A stretch of 64,000 bases of DNA from Candidatus Aminicenantota bacterium (GTDB lineage Bacteria; Acidobacteriota; Aminicenantia; UBA2199). The stretch is taken from the NCBI GenBank assembly GCA_026393835.1, contig JAPKZK010000110.1:164364-228363 (forward strand), given 5' to 3'. The position numbers and the translations under genes are program-made. A model generated the notes under the pieces. That model was not told the origin of the DNA, did no database searches, and worked only from the letters and a program-made list of their open reading frames with translations. Of this stretch, positions 8,297 through 23,600 are shown piece by piece. The number at the start of each line of letters is the position of its first letter. Positions within the stretch are counted from its first letter, which is position 1.

Positions 8297-8536
8297 TTAT
8301 CCTCCATTTTCGTAATGCGTAGAGAATTTCTCCCTCAATTTTTCCAATTTGTCCTTGGGTAAGTAATGTCCCATATACCCACATTTCAGACAGACATATG
8401 AACGGCTCCTGTACCCGTGAACGGTAAAAACGCCGGTGGGCACAAAAGTATTGGCCGCGGTGCCGAGATAACCGAAACACAAATCAGTGCTGCCACAGGA
8501 CATACAGTTAAAAGTAATATTTTTTTCACCTATCAT
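8297..8536 (-). CDS. Small zinc-ribbon protein
   Basis: A 79-residue protein with two CxxC knuckles, CMSCGS near the start and CLKCGY near residue 50, typical of a rubredoxin-like or zinc-ribbon fold binding one zinc. A charged tail (KDKLEKLREKF) follows. The stop codon abuts the ATG of the desulfurase-like gene, and the last codons supply that gene's RBS, so the two are almost certainly translated together. The tight linkage suggests a metal or substrate-handling partner for that enzyme. This is inference from context. Confidence 0.65.
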   Translation of the reverse strand: MIGEKNITFNCMSCGSTDLCFGYLGTAANTFVPTGVFTVHGYRSRSYVCLKCGYMGHYLPKDKLEKLREKFSTHYENGG

Positions 8537-8580
8537 TGTTTAACCTCCAGTAAGATATTATATCATTTTCAAAAGGGAAA

Positions 8581-9885
8581 TTACATCGGGGGGTAACTTT
8601 CATCAGCGAATGTAATATTTTTCTTTTGCTTACCCCAGTTTTTCAGGTGTTCTATATAACTTTCGATATCATGGCTATCGATCACATAGGGATTGAATTC
8701 GAGGAATAATTCGAGAAACAGGTCCCCGATCATTCTCAATAACCTGCGTTGCCCGTTGTTTTCTCCATCGGAATTGTCCCCTGAATTGTCCCCGTTTTCC
8801 GTATCCTGTTCAAGCTGCGTGCCCGGTATGTTTCGTGGGGCGATACCCGGGGCTTCGTAATTAGGGCCGGGTTCAATGTCGGGGAGTTCTTTGGTAAAAA
8901 AATTCTTGAAACGGGACCAGTTTTCCGATTCCTCCCTGGGTGTTGAAACTACCGGTTTTAGCTCTGAAAAAAAACGGGTAAAATATTGTTTGAAGGTTTG
9001 CCAATCATGGGATATTTTTCCTTTATTAAAGCCACCCAATAAATGCTCGCTAAAATACCCGGACAAAAAATAACGCAGGGTTTTTAAGTCGGATAAACAC
9101 TCGATGAATTTTAAAGCGCCTTCCCGGTCAATATATACGATATTGCCCACGTCCCTGTACTCCCATATTTTTTTGATGCAAGGTGGGAGCACGGTAACGA
9201 TGTCGTTGTATTTGGCAAAAAGGAAACACCGCCGGCCCAGGTAAGTATTGTTGAAGGCATCGGCAAAATCCCCGTCCCCTACCCGCGGCGCGCCGAAAAC
9301 ATAGAGGCCGTTTATCATAACGCCGTGACTCCCTTTGTATTCGTTTACAAACCGGGCGCCCGCCAATAGGGCCAGGGCGCCGCCCATGCTGTGGCCCGTC
9401 ACCCACAGCCGCTGCTTTTTCCCGGGCTGTATGCGGGTTCTAATTTCCGGCCAGACGGAATCCAGCGCCGAACTAAAGCCTTTATGGACGCTGCCGAAAG
9501 ATGCCATGGGGATAAGCCTTGCCCTGATATCCGTTTCCAGGTTAAGCGTATTATCCAGCACGGTCCCCCGGAAACAAACAATCACATCCCGGCGCTTCCG
9601 GAGGATAAAGGCCAGGATTTTCATATCTTCGGAATACGCATATTGGAAATTTTTGAACCCCCAGGCAGAGGCTGTTTTTCTCTTTCTTTCCATGTCCTCC
9701 AGGAAATCCTCCTGGGTTTTATAATCAATCGATACGGCAACCCCGAAGGGATAGGCCCACTCCGCAAGTTTGGCCAGGTAAAGCGCCACGCGAAGATCGC
9801 AGCCCTTAAAGTTCACGGGAAAATCCATCCTGGCGTTTCGCGTCGCTATTTTGGCTTTTATTCTTTGAACGATTATTTTAAACAT
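8581..9885 (-). CDS. Class 3 lipase family protein
   Basis: A 434-residue protein with the lipase-3 core: CFRGTVLDNTLNLETDI supplies the oxyanion region, GHSMGGALALLAG (near residue 165) carries the nucleophile Ser, and YNDIVTVLPP lies where the catalytic Asp/His region is expected. No signal peptide is seen. The C-terminal third is extended, with an acidic Asn/Asp/Gly-rich linker (EQDTENGDNSGDNSDGENNG) before a final helical segment. It is divergent from the signal peptidase gene, with 36 bases between the starts. Likely a cytoplasmic or membrane-associated acylglycerol hydrolase. The substrate is unknown. Confidence 0.75.
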   Translation of the reverse strand: MFKIIVQRIKAKIATRNARMDFPVNFKGCDLRVALYLAKLAEWAYPFGVAVSIDYKTQEDFLEDMERKRKTASAWGFKNFQYAYSEDMKILAFILRKRRDVIVCFRGTVLDNTLNLETDIRARLIPMASFGSVHKGFSSALDSVWPEIRTRIQPGKKQRLWVTGHSMGGALALLAGARFVNEYKGSHGVMINGLYVFGAPRVGDGDFADAFNNTYLGRRCFLFAKYNDIVTVLPPCIKKIWEYRDVGNIVYIDREGALKFIECLSDLKTLRYFLSGYFSEHLLGGFNKGKISHDWQTFKQYFTRFFSELKPVVSTPREESENWSRFKNFFTKELPDIEPGPNYEAPGIAPRNIPGTQLEQDTENGDNSGDNSDGENNGQRRLLRMIGDLFLELFLEFNPYVIDSHDIESYIEHLKNWGKQKKNITFADESYPPM

Positions 9886-9921
9886 CTTGTTTTTACCGGT
9901 ATTTTGAGGTAGAATTATACC

Positions 9922-10785
9922 ATGTTTAGAAAAAAATCAGAAAAAATAAGTGAAGAAAAAAAAACGAAAGAGGTCGGCGCCTTCAGGGAGTACTTCGAGC
10001 TGTTCGCGGAGACTTTGATATATGTCTTCTTCGTGATGACTTTCCTGCTCCAGTCCTTTGTTATTCCCACGGGGTCCATGCAAAACAATATCCTCATCGG
10101 CGACCACCTGCTGGTCAATAAAGTCGCCTACTCCCGTTTCCCGGGTTCCCTCGACGATATCATATTTCCCCAGAAAGAGATCACACGGGGTTCTATCGTT
10201 ACTTTCAAAGCGCCCGCGGAAATGGATAAGGAGTATGTGAAACGGGTCATCGGCCTGCCGGGAGAAACCGTAAGAATTATCGACAAGAAGGTCTATATCG
10301 ATGGCAAACTGTTGGCTGAACCCTATGCCCACTTCGATGATGCAAATATCATGGGCAGCGGTTACGGGGATAATTTTCCTTTGCAGCAGCCCCGGTACAT
10401 CGATGTATTGGGCAAAATCTCTTTTTTGCCTTTTTATATCAACGATGAGAATGGCTTCGTGGATTCGAAAAGAACAATGGCCGTTTGCGACAAGTTCAAA
10501 GATGCTGTGCTGGATATGGATAATGAAAAAGTGTTCAGGGTCCCGAAAGACTATTATTTTTGTATGGGCGATAACAGGGACCACAGCTATGACTCGCGGT
10601 TCTGGGGACCCGTGCCGGCAGGTTATATTATCGGCAAACCATGGCGCATTTACTGGTCCTATGAGTCCACCACTGAAGAATACCTGACCCCCGGGATTCA
10701 ACATAAAGCCAAAGACATCGCCATGACCTTCATCAATTTCTTTTCCAAAACCCGCTGGGAAAGAACCATTAAGAAAATTGAATGA
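9922..10785 (+). CDS. lepB: Signal peptidase I
   Basis: A membrane-anchored S26 serine protease that removes signal peptides from exported proteins. One N-terminal membrane span (FVMTFLLQSFV) is followed by the nucleophile block IPTGSMQNNILIGDHLLVNK (Ser near residue 52), the catalytic Lys in YVKRVIGLPGE (near residue 106) and the C-terminal box FCMGDNRDHSYDSRFWGPV. All family boxes are intact. The candidate promoter TTGTTT-17-TAGAAT (about 9887-9915) would start transcription at or next to the ATG, so the message may be nearly leaderless. GAGG twelve bases upstream is the only RBS candidate. The 3' end runs directly into a repeat array that separates it from the dehydratase gene. Confidence 0.93.
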   Translation: MFRKKSEKISEEKKTKEVGAFREYFELFAETLIYVFFVMTFLLQSFVIPTGSMQNNILIGDHLLVNKVAYSRFPGSLDDIIFPQKEITRGSIVTFKAPAEMDKEYVKRVIGLPGETVRIIDKKVYIDGKLLAEPYAHFDDANIMGSGYGDNFPLQQPRYIDVLGKISFLPFYINDENGFVDSKRTMAVCDKFKDAVLDMDNEKVFRVPKDYYFCMGDNRDHSYDSRFWGPVPAGYIIGKPWRIYWSYESTTEEYLTPGIQHKAKDIAMTFINFFSKTRWERTIKKIE

Positions 10786-10840
10786 TGAATGATGAATGAT
10801 GAAGAGTGAATGGTGAATGGTGAGCAGTGAGGGGTGAATA
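10783..10840. repeat. (GAATGAT)n-type heptamer array, intergenic
   Basis: GAATGATGAATGATGAATGATGAA followed by degenerate GTGAATG-like units, lying between lepB and gmd. The first units overlap the lepB stop codon. The same heptamer occurs in frame inside the NRPS genes, where it encodes HHSSFIIHHS. Confidence 0.8.
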
Positions 10841-10849
10841 GGAGCAATG

Positions 10850-11827
10850 ATGGCAAAGAAAGCATTGATTACGGGCATTACCGGGCAGGATGGTTCCTAC
10901 CTGGCAGACTTTTTATTGGAAAAAGGCTATGAAGTGTACGGCATGGTCAGACGGTCCAGCATGGAAAAATTCGATCGCATCGACCATATCAAAGACCGGG
11001 TTCATATAATGCAAGCCGATCTATTAGACCAGTTCTCCATCATTAAACTGCTGGAAGAAGTACAGCCGGATGAACTGTATAACCTGGCGGCCATGAGTTT
11101 CGTGCCCACGTCGTGGAACCAACCGGTGCTGACGGCTGAATTTACCGCCGTGGGCGTGACGCGAATGCTGGAGGCCGTACGCGCCTTCAACCCACGCATC
11201 CGCTTCTACCAGGCCTCCTCCTCGGAAATGTTCGGGAAGGTAAAAGAAATCCCCCAAACCGAAACAACTCCTTTTCACCCCCGGAGCCCCTACGGCGTGG
11301 CCAAGGTTTACGGACATTGGATTACCGTCAATTACCGCGAAAGCTACGATATTTTCGGCGTCTCCGGTATTCTCTTTAACCATGAATCGCCCCGCAGGGG
11401 CCTGGAATTTGTGACCCGAAAGATAACTTACAATTCCGCCAGGATCAAACTGGGCCTGGCCAAAGAACTAAGATTGGGCAACCTGGATGCCAAACGGGAT
11501 TGGGGATTTGCCGGCGACTATGTAAAAGCCATGTGGCTGATGCTCCAACAACAGGAACCCGACGATTTTGTCATTGCCACGGGCGAAAACCATTCGGTAA
11601 AAGAATTGGTGGAAGCCGCTTTCTCCTACCTGGACCTGGATTATAAAGATTTTGTGATGATCGATGAACGCTTTATCCGGCCGGCAGAAGTGGACACCCT
11701 GATCGGCGACAGCTCAAAAGCTAGAGAAAAGCTGGGCTGGATACCTGAAGTTAAATTCCAGGAACTGGTGAAAATGATGGTGGACGCCGATATGAAACTG
11801 CTGAAAAAAGAATACCATCTAAAATAA
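10850..11827 (+). CDS. gmd: GDP-mannose 4,6-dehydratase
   Basis: An extended short-chain dehydrogenase that converts GDP-mannose to GDP-4-keto-6-deoxymannose, the first step to GDP-fucose, rhamnose or perosamine. The dinucleotide-binding start ALITGITGQDGSYLADFLLEKGYEV, the AMSFVPTSW block, the catalytic SSSEMFG and YGVAK (near residues 122-151) and the HESPRRGLEFVTRKIT region match the family. The second of two adjacent ATGs is favoured because AGGAG then sits at better spacing. The length (about 325) is normal. It is convergent with the NRPS genes and is not obviously part of that pathway. It probably serves surface polysaccharide synthesis. Confidence 0.9.
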   Translation: MAKKALITGITGQDGSYLADFLLEKGYEVYGMVRRSSMEKFDRIDHIKDRVHIMQADLLDQFSIIKLLEEVQPDELYNLAAMSFVPTSWNQPVLTAEFTAVGVTRMLEAVRAFNPRIRFYQASSSEMFGKVKEIPQTETTPFHPRSPYGVAKVYGHWITVNYRESYDIFGVSGILFNHESPRRGLEFVTRKITYNSARIKLGLAKELRLGNLDAKRDWGFAGDYVKAMWLMLQQQEPDDFVIATGENHSVKELVEAAFSYLDLDYKDFVMIDERFIRPAEVDTLIGDSSKAREKLGWIPEVKFQELVKMMVDADMKLLKKEYHLK

Positions 11828-11864
11828 AAAGGGCCGCGGACGCACACGGACGGGCTGGGAGAGT

Positions 11865-15839
<3,975 letters not shown>

Positions 15840-15854
15840 TTTAAATCTCCTCTT

Positions 15855-17531
15855 TTAAAAAGCGAAATCCACATCTTCGCTTTGAGTTTTTTGGGCGCCC
15901 AGTAAATGGGAGATGTGACGGTGTTCATCCAGGCAGCGTGGGTCGTTCATTTCGATAAATGTAGGTACGGCGTTTTTATGCAGGCTTTTCCAGCGTTCAT
16001 CGGAGTTGTAGAGTTCGCCGACGGAATCCAGGTTGGTGATGCCCAGTTTCCGGCAGTGGTCTTTGAACCGACAGAGTCGGTTGTAAATTTCTTCCCTCTG
16101 GGGTTCCGCGTTCAGGGTCCAGGTTTTCACCAATAGCATATCCGTGGCTTCTTCGGGATAGACGAGGCTGTGTCCGTACTCCCCGGCCCAGGTATTGGAA
16201 CTGCCCTGGCCGGCGTAAAAATAACGAAAGGGGTCGGCTTCGGCTTCGTAGATATCGTCTTGCATTTCGGTGAGGAAGTCCAGGGTGGCCTGGAAATCCG
16301 CTTCGGTTTCGCCGGGGTGTCCCACGGCCCAGTAGGTGGTGGTTTTGATGCCTACGGACGCCAGGCTGGCCAGGGCGGCTTTACTTTGTTGGACGGTTAT
16401 GCGTTTATCCATCAAATCCAGTACCCGCTGAGAGCCGGTCTCGATGCCTATCCTGGCCCGGTAAAAGCCCCCCCGCCTCCATAACAATGCATATTCGGGA
16501 TCGCATACGTGGGGGTCTACTTTTAAATAGACATCCCAATATATAGCGAGGTCCCTGGCGATCATTTCACGGGCCAGTTCGGTCGCCACCGGGTTGATTA
16601 GGCAGTCGGTCAGTACGAAGATGCGGCGGTTGTATTTTTGGGCGGATAGTTCCAGGTCGCTAACTATTTTTTGTACATTCTTATGACGATATTTTTTCCA
16701 GAAACTGGCTTCGGTGCAAAAACTGCAGTGGTACACGCAGCCCCGCGAGGTATAGGACGGTATTAGCGGGTATTTGGAGAGGTCGAAATCCGAGAAATCC
16801 GGGAGAGCAATGGCGCTGAGATTGACGATTTCGTCTTTGATATCGGCGGCGGTATATACTTTTTTATTTCCCGGCAGTTCGCCGGAGAGGATTTGTTGGA
16901 ATAGGATTTCGCCTTCGCCGATGACAATATGGTCGATATAGGGGGTTTTTTCTAAAAACGATTCGAAATTGGGGGTATTGGGGATCAGTTCCTGGGAAAA
17001 GATGGCCCCGCCCATCATGGTTTTAATGTGGGGGTAGTATTCTTTAATCAACCGGAAGGCAAACAGCGAGCTGGCGTCTGTGCCGCGGTAAACCGATATC
17101 CCCACCACGGTGGGTTTTTCTTTTTCCAGCAGGTACAGCAGGTACTTTTTTTCTTTGGTAAAGAGGTCGGTCACGATATGGTTTAATCGGTTGACCTGGT
17201 TATCGTCGATGGAAACGTAGTAATTGTTATAGACGATGGTTTTTACCAGTTCGTTGTATTTTGCCGCGTCGGTCTGATTGATATGGGCCATGAAATGGTT
17301 TTTCAGCACATCGATGCCGACGTTGAAAAAGTAGGCTTGTCTGAATAGGGGGATAAATTTTTTCAAAGTATCCAGGTATTTATAAGCGGCTTCTTTTATT
17401 TCCAATTCGGCCATCATATCGACGGCGGTTACGCTGTGGCCGCGGTCCTGGAGGTAGCTTTTCAAGCAGGCCATGCCCATGGGTGGGCAGAGGGGGGCCA
17501 TATATGGCATCACCAGCAAAAGTATTTTCAT
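15855..17531 (-). CDS. B12-binding-domain radical SAM enzyme of the NRPS locus
   Basis: A 558-residue protein. The N-terminal part (LLLVMPYMAPLCPPMGMACLKSYL, then a Rossmann-like segment to about residue 200) fits a cobalamin-binding domain. The cluster-binding motif CVYHCSFC is near residue 265 and is followed by typical radical SAM strands (RIGIETGSQRVLDLMDKRITV). Such enzymes usually perform methylation or rearrangement at unreactive carbons. Lying between two NRPS genes with RBSs and short gaps, it is probably a tailoring enzyme of the same product. Its last residues, EDVDFAF, echo the KDVEFNF end of the upstream synthetase, possibly a shared docking tag. Confidence 0.85.
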   Translation of the reverse strand: MKILLLVMPYMAPLCPPMGMACLKSYLQDRGHSVTAVDMMAELEIKEAAYKYLDTLKKFIPLFRQAYFFNVGIDVLKNHFMAHINQTDAAKYNELVKTIVYNNYYVSIDDNQVNRLNHIVTDLFTKEKKYLLYLLEKEKPTVVGISVYRGTDASSLFAFRLIKEYYPHIKTMMGGAIFSQELIPNTPNFESFLEKTPYIDHIVIGEGEILFQQILSGELPGNKKVYTAADIKDEIVNLSAIALPDFSDFDLSKYPLIPSYTSRGCVYHCSFCTEASFWKKYRHKNVQKIVSDLELSAQKYNRRIFVLTDCLINPVATELAREMIARDLAIYWDVYLKVDPHVCDPEYALLWRRGGFYRARIGIETGSQRVLDLMDKRITVQQSKAALASLASVGIKTTTYWAVGHPGETEADFQATLDFLTEMQDDIYEAEADPFRYFYAGQGSSNTWAGEYGHSLVYPEEATDMLLVKTWTLNAEPQREEIYNRLCRFKDHCRKLGITNLDSVGELYNSDERWKSLHKNAVPTFIEMNDPRCLDEHRHISHLLGAQKTQSEDVDFAF

Positions 17532-17625
17532 ATTTTTTTCTCCTTATAAAAAGTTTTAGGAAGTCCGGAAACCCTTTTTCAAAAGACCCTCACGGAGGGT
17601 GAGGTTTCTGGCCGCCGGAGGCATT
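17532..17625. repeat. Hairpin spacer between synthetase and radical SAM genes
   Basis: AAAAGTTTTAGGAAGTCCGG is followed by nested inverted repeats (GGAAACC...GGTTTC and CCCTC-ACG-GAGGG, about 17560-17606). The sequence is related to the element at 60528-60573. It could attenuate transcription within the operon. Confidence 0.5.
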
Positions 17626-20600
17626 TTAAAAATTAAATTCCACATCCTTATCACTCGTATTTATAACCGGTTGGAAATCGGCTGTGATTGTAATGTCTTG
17701 AATTTTTTGCTCTAAATTTTGCACCGCCTGGGTCAGGATAGCGGTAAAATGTTCCAGGATATTTTCAGCCGTTCCCGGTTTAAACAGGGAGGTGGCGTAT
17801 TCCAACGAAATATGTATTGTGTCGGCATCTTCATAAGCCCTCATCAGCAAATCATATTTCGCGGCGTTATATTCGAATTCATAGGGCAGGATATCCAGGT
17901 GGTCATCCATTTGCCAGGCGTTTTTTTCTTGTTCGATGTTCACCATATTCAAAACAGTGTCGAATAAGGGATTCCGGCCTGGGGCCGCTTTTATACCGCC
18001 TGCGGCGACCAGTTCATCGAATTGATAATCCTGGTTTTCGTAGGCTTTAAGGGCGTTTTCTTTGACTTCCTTTAAGAAATCGCCAAAGGTTTTATGTTCC
18101 ACCGGGAAATTTCGCATGGCCAGCATATTGGCAAAGGTGCCGATTATATTGTGCAAATCCGCATGTTCCCTCCCGACTACCGGGCTGCCGACGATGATAT
18201 CTTCCTGGAGCGTATACCTGGCCAGTAAGATATTATATACCGCTAATAAAACGATATATAAAGTCGTTTCGGTTTCCAGGTTCAGTTTCCTGATTTTATC
18301 CGTCAGCGTACCGGGTAAGTGGGCAAAGATCATTTTCCCTTTGGTGGCCCGCGCCGCTGGTCGTGGGTAATCGGTGGGGAAATTCAAAACCGGTATTTCA
18401 TCTTTGAAGCGATTTATCCAGTAGGCTTTTTGTTTTTCTATGTTTTCGGCGGACGATAGCCGGTTCTGCCATTGGGCGAAATCTTTGTACTGTATTTTTA
18501 GGGGCGGTAGGGTTTCGTCCCGGTACAGCGCGGTAAATTCTTTTACCAGTATTGAGAATGCTGTACCGTCGCCAATGATATGATGCATATCGAAAATCGC
18601 CGCATGGCTGTCTTCGCCTGTTTTCAGCAGCGCCATTCTCAGCAGCGGCGCCCGGCTTAAATCGAAAGTCCGAATAAAATTAAGTAAAAAAGTCCGTGTT
18701 TGTCCGTGTTCGTCCGTGGCAAAATCAAAATCTTCTATTTCAAACTCCACTTGATCGTGTACTCTCTGCACCGGTTTATTTCCTATGATGGTAAATGATG
18801 TCCGGAGGGACTCGTGCCGTTGGATTAGCCGTTTAAAGGCCAGTTCCACGCGGGATTTATCCAGCGGACCTGTTATGGTAAATGCATTGGGCATGTTGTA
18901 ATTGGTGGCATGGGCGCCGTCCATGATGTGTAAAACGAATAACCGTTTCTGGGCGGATGACACGGGGTAGTATTCTTTTTTTTCGGCCGCTTCGACGGCT
19001 GAATATTTATCTTCGGCTTTTGTCCCGATGACAGCGGCTAATTTTCGAATGGTCGGCAGCGAGAATATATCGGTCAGGGGTATTTTGACGTTAAATTCTT
19101 TGTGAATCCTGGCCGCTAATATTGTGGCCCGTAGTGAGTGGCCGCCCGAATCGAAAAAGTTTGCATCGACGCCGATGTTTTCTTTTTTAATTCCCAGTAT
19201 TTCCGACCAGGTTTGGGTCAATCGTTCTTCGATGTCGTTACGGGGGGCGGTGTAGCTGCCTTGCGGTTTTATTACCGGTTCCGGTAATGCTTTCCGGTCG
19301 ATTTTTCCATTGGAGGTGAGGGGTAATTTTTCCAGTTCGACGAAATAGGCGGGTATCATATACGCCGGTAAGGTTTGGGCGAGATATTCCCGCAGTGCGG
19401 CGGTCCCGGTCGCCCGGGTGGGGTTCATGGTTACAATGTAGGCGCATAAGTATGGTTCGCCCTGGTCAGCGGTTCGAACCACGACGGCGGCTTCTTTGAT
19501 TTGTTCATGATTCAACAGGTGGGTTTCGATTTCGCCGGGTTCGATTCGGAACCCCCTGATCTTGACCTGCCGGTCGATCCTGCCCAGGAACTCGATATTG
19601 CCGCCCGGCAGCCACCGGGCTAAGTCGCCGGTTTTGTAATTAATATAGGTCTTATAGGACCTATAGGACCTATTAAATCTGTCCGCGGTTAGTTCGGGAT
19701 TGTTCAGATACCCCCTGGCGACCCCGTCTCCGCCAACCCACAACTCGCCGGGCACACCCATCGGCTGCAAATGATTGTTTTTATCGATAATATATGCTGT
19801 AGAATTGGCGATGGGTTTTCCTATCGGGATATTTTCTTTATAGTCTCCATCGATCTCAAATGTGGTTGAGAATGTTGTGTTTTCAGTGGGACCATACCCG
19901 TTAATCACCCTTAAACCTTTGTTCTTATGCCGGACCTCTGTAATATACCTGGGCGATAATACATCGCCCCCCACCAGCAGGTACTTTAACGGTGAAAATA
20001 TAGCGCTGTTTTGCTGCATTAACCGGTCAAACAGCGCGGAAGTAAGCCATAACGTGTTAATAAGATAACGTTTCAATGCCGCACCCAATTCATTTGCATC
20101 CAGGATTACCTGGTTGCCTGCCGGATAAAGCCTTCCCCCATTCAACAAACACCCCCATATCTCGAAAGTGACGACATCGAATACCGGGTTGCTGGCCAGG
20201 AGTATCCGCGTCTCTTCCGTTAACGGCGCATAATTGGAATTCTTCACCAGCCGAACCACATTGCGATGAGTTACCATAACGCCCTTGGGCTTGCCCGTTG
20301 AACCCGAAGTGTAGATTAAATAAGAGAGATTTGAATGATGAATGATGAATGATGAATGATGAAGCCCGCGGCGGGGGCGGCCTTTTAAAGAATTTAAATC
20401 CGATGTTATCAACAATATTTTTGCATTACTGTCTTTTAACATAAAATCGATTCGTTCTTGCGGGTAATTGGGATCGATGGGCAAATATGCGCCGCCGGAT
20501 TTTAAGATGCCCAATATACCGATAATCAATTCGATAGACCGTTCCGTCATGATACCCACGATGCTGTCCACCAGGACGCCTTTTTCTGTCAACCACCCGG

Positions 20601-23600
20601 CCAGGCAATCGGAGTGCTCATTTAATTGGCGGTAGGTTATTTGAAAATGCGTTGTTTCTTTTTGTAGAGACGTTGCGAGCAACGTCTCTACAGTTGAACC
20701 CATAATCGCAATGCGATCCGGTGTTCTCGCAGCCTGCTCTGCAAATAATTGCTGTATCGTTTTATCCCGCGGATATTCCGCCTCAGTATTATTAAAATCA
20801 TATAATATTTCTTTTTTTTCTCCCGGGGATATAATTTCGATATCCCCTATCCTGGCTGCCGGATTCTCCATCACAAACGATATAATCGCCCGGAAAAAAC
20901 TGCTAAACCTTAAAATGGTCTCCTTTTTAAATAACCTGGTACAATATTCAAAATAAAAATGCAGCGCCTCTTCCTGTTCAATGCCGATCAAGGTTAAATC
21001 GAATTTCGCCCTGCCGGTTTCAATGCCGTCAAGCATTTCTTCCTGCGTACCCGGCGGGTCAACTAAGTTCTGCAGCGCAAATACCACATCGAATAACGGG
21101 TTCCGGCTCTTATCCCTTTCTTTTACTACATTTTCCACCAGGTCCTCGAACGGGTAGTCCTGGTTCTCAAAAGCAGCCAACGAGCGTTCCCTTATTTCCC
21201 TGAGAAAAGTCGAAAACACTTTTTCCATGACCGGATAATTACGCAAGGCCAGGGTATTGACAAACATCCCGATGATCGGTTCTAAATCGACGTACTTACG
21301 GCCCGCTGACGGTACCCCCACCACGATATCTTCCCGGCCCGCCAGTTTAGCTAAAAATACGTTATATACAGCCAGTAATATCATGAATAATGTGGCGCCC
21401 TCAGCCTGGGCAATTTCTTTTAAACGTTTCGTTTCTTCGCTGCCGAACGTAAAAGAGACAACCCCTCCCTCGAAACTCTGCGCCGCCGGACGCGGATAAT
21501 CCCCGGGTAAATCCAACGGCGAAACCGCCCCTTCAAATTCCCGGAGCCAATAGCGCTCCTGTTTTTTTAGCCCACCCCCTTGCTTCCACGAATTCTGCTG
21601 CCCTGAGAAATCCCTGTACTGAACCTTCAACATGGGCAGGTCCTCGCCCCTATATAAGCGCATAAAATCTCTTTTAAAGATCTCCATGGAAAAACCGTCC
21701 GCTATAATATGATGCATGTCGAATAAGAGGATATGGCTTGTTTCCTCCTTTTTTATCAATCCTACCCGCAGCAGTGGCGCACACGATAAATCGAAAGGAC
21801 GAATAAATTCCTTGAACCCACCTTTTTGAAAAAAGGTGGGGCCAAAAACTTTTGTATCATGAATCCGCTGAACCGGTTCATCACCAATTATCATAAACGA
21901 CGTTCTTAAACTCTCATGCCGCTTGATTAATTTTTTAATGGCGACTTCCAACCTCTCTTGATCCGGTTCCCCTTCCATTAATATCATATTCGGTTGATTA
22001 TAGGCGACGCCGGCGGGTTCCATTTGCTGCAAAATATAAAGACGCTTCTGCGCAGACGAGACGGGATAATATTGCTTTTTCTCAACCGGTTCAATCGCCC
22101 CCAATACCGTTTCCCCTTTATTCCTATCGATATAAACCGCCAACGCCTCAATAGTGGGGTTATTAAAAAATTCCGCAATGGGAACCTTTACCCCTAACCC
22201 CTTATGAATTTTCGCAATCGCCGCCATGGCCAATAACGAATCTCCACCCAACCGGAAAAAATCATCATGTATCCCTACCCGCTCATACCCGAAAAGCGCC
22301 GACCAGGACTCTGCCAGGAAATGCTCACTGCCACTCCGGGGAGGGTCATATGGGGTTTCCAGTTCCGGGCGCTGCGCCTCGTTTCCCCCGGTAGTCATCT
22401 TTTCAACCCCTTCCATATCCATTTCCGAAGGGGCCTGAAACACCCTTGCTTGTTTTATTACCATTTCCAGATCATAAGACGATACCGCCACCTGGGGGAA
22501 CGGGTTTCCCAGGATGCGGCCGAAAACCTCGATGCCTTCTTCAACCGTGAGTCCGCCTTCGAGCGCTTCCCCGGTTAATTTTTTATGCAGTTTTTCGGCG
22601 GTAACGGCCATGCCCGTATTTTGCCAGCGGTCCCAGTCGATGGCTATGGTAAGCGGGGCGCCCCCAGCGGCCCTGCTTAAGGCAAAAGCATCTACAAAAT
22701 TATTGGCCGCGCAGTACCCTACCTGCCCCACGGCGGGCGCTAGCGAAGTAAGCGATGAACAAATGATAAAAAAATCCGGCTTTAAAGACGCCGAAGTTTT
22801 TAAAATCTTATCCAACACCAATGTGCCTTTGATTTTCGGGGCCAGGACCTGTTCCGAGGTTTCCCGTGTTCTCAACCGGATAACCTTGCCGTCCGGGAGA
22901 CCCGCGGCGTGGATAATGCCGTTAATTACCCCGAATCGTTCCACCGCCCGATCAACTACTTCCCGCATCCGGTTCTCATCCGTCACATCCGCGCTTAAAA
23001 CCAGGACTTCGGCCCCTGACTCTTCCAGGGCTTTTACTTGCGATTCCCATTTATCTTTTGCCTGGAAAGGCGACCGGCCAATCAATATAAGTTTAGCCCG
23101 CGGTGTTTTTGCCAGGTATTGGGCCAATGCCAGGCCCATCCCGCCCAGGCCGCCGGTTATTAGATAAACGCCCCCCGGTTTTAAAGGCGCCGGTTTTTTT
23201 ATTTTGATGGGGTCAAATCCCCGCACCCAGCGGTAATTACCGCTGTAAGAGCTGACGTCTGACGGGTCTGACCTGTCTGACGAGTCTGACCTCTCTGACC
23301 AGTCCGACAGGTCATTAATTAATCGGTCCAGGAATCGCCCGCCTTGCGCTGCATCGATTACCCGGCAGCGGATATTGGGGTACTCCAGGGGGATGACTTT
23401 CACCGGCCCCAGCACTGCGGCCTTTAGCGGACAGATGGTCTCTTCATGCAGGCCGGTGGTAACCACCGCCAGGCGAATTTTTTTCGCGATATTTTTCCTT
23501 TCCACGGCCCGGGCTATGTTGAGTAAACTATAGTAACCCAGGTCCAGGGTTTCTTCGATCCGGTCGCCGGCGGGTTCATCGCCTTCATACGGCATGAGAT

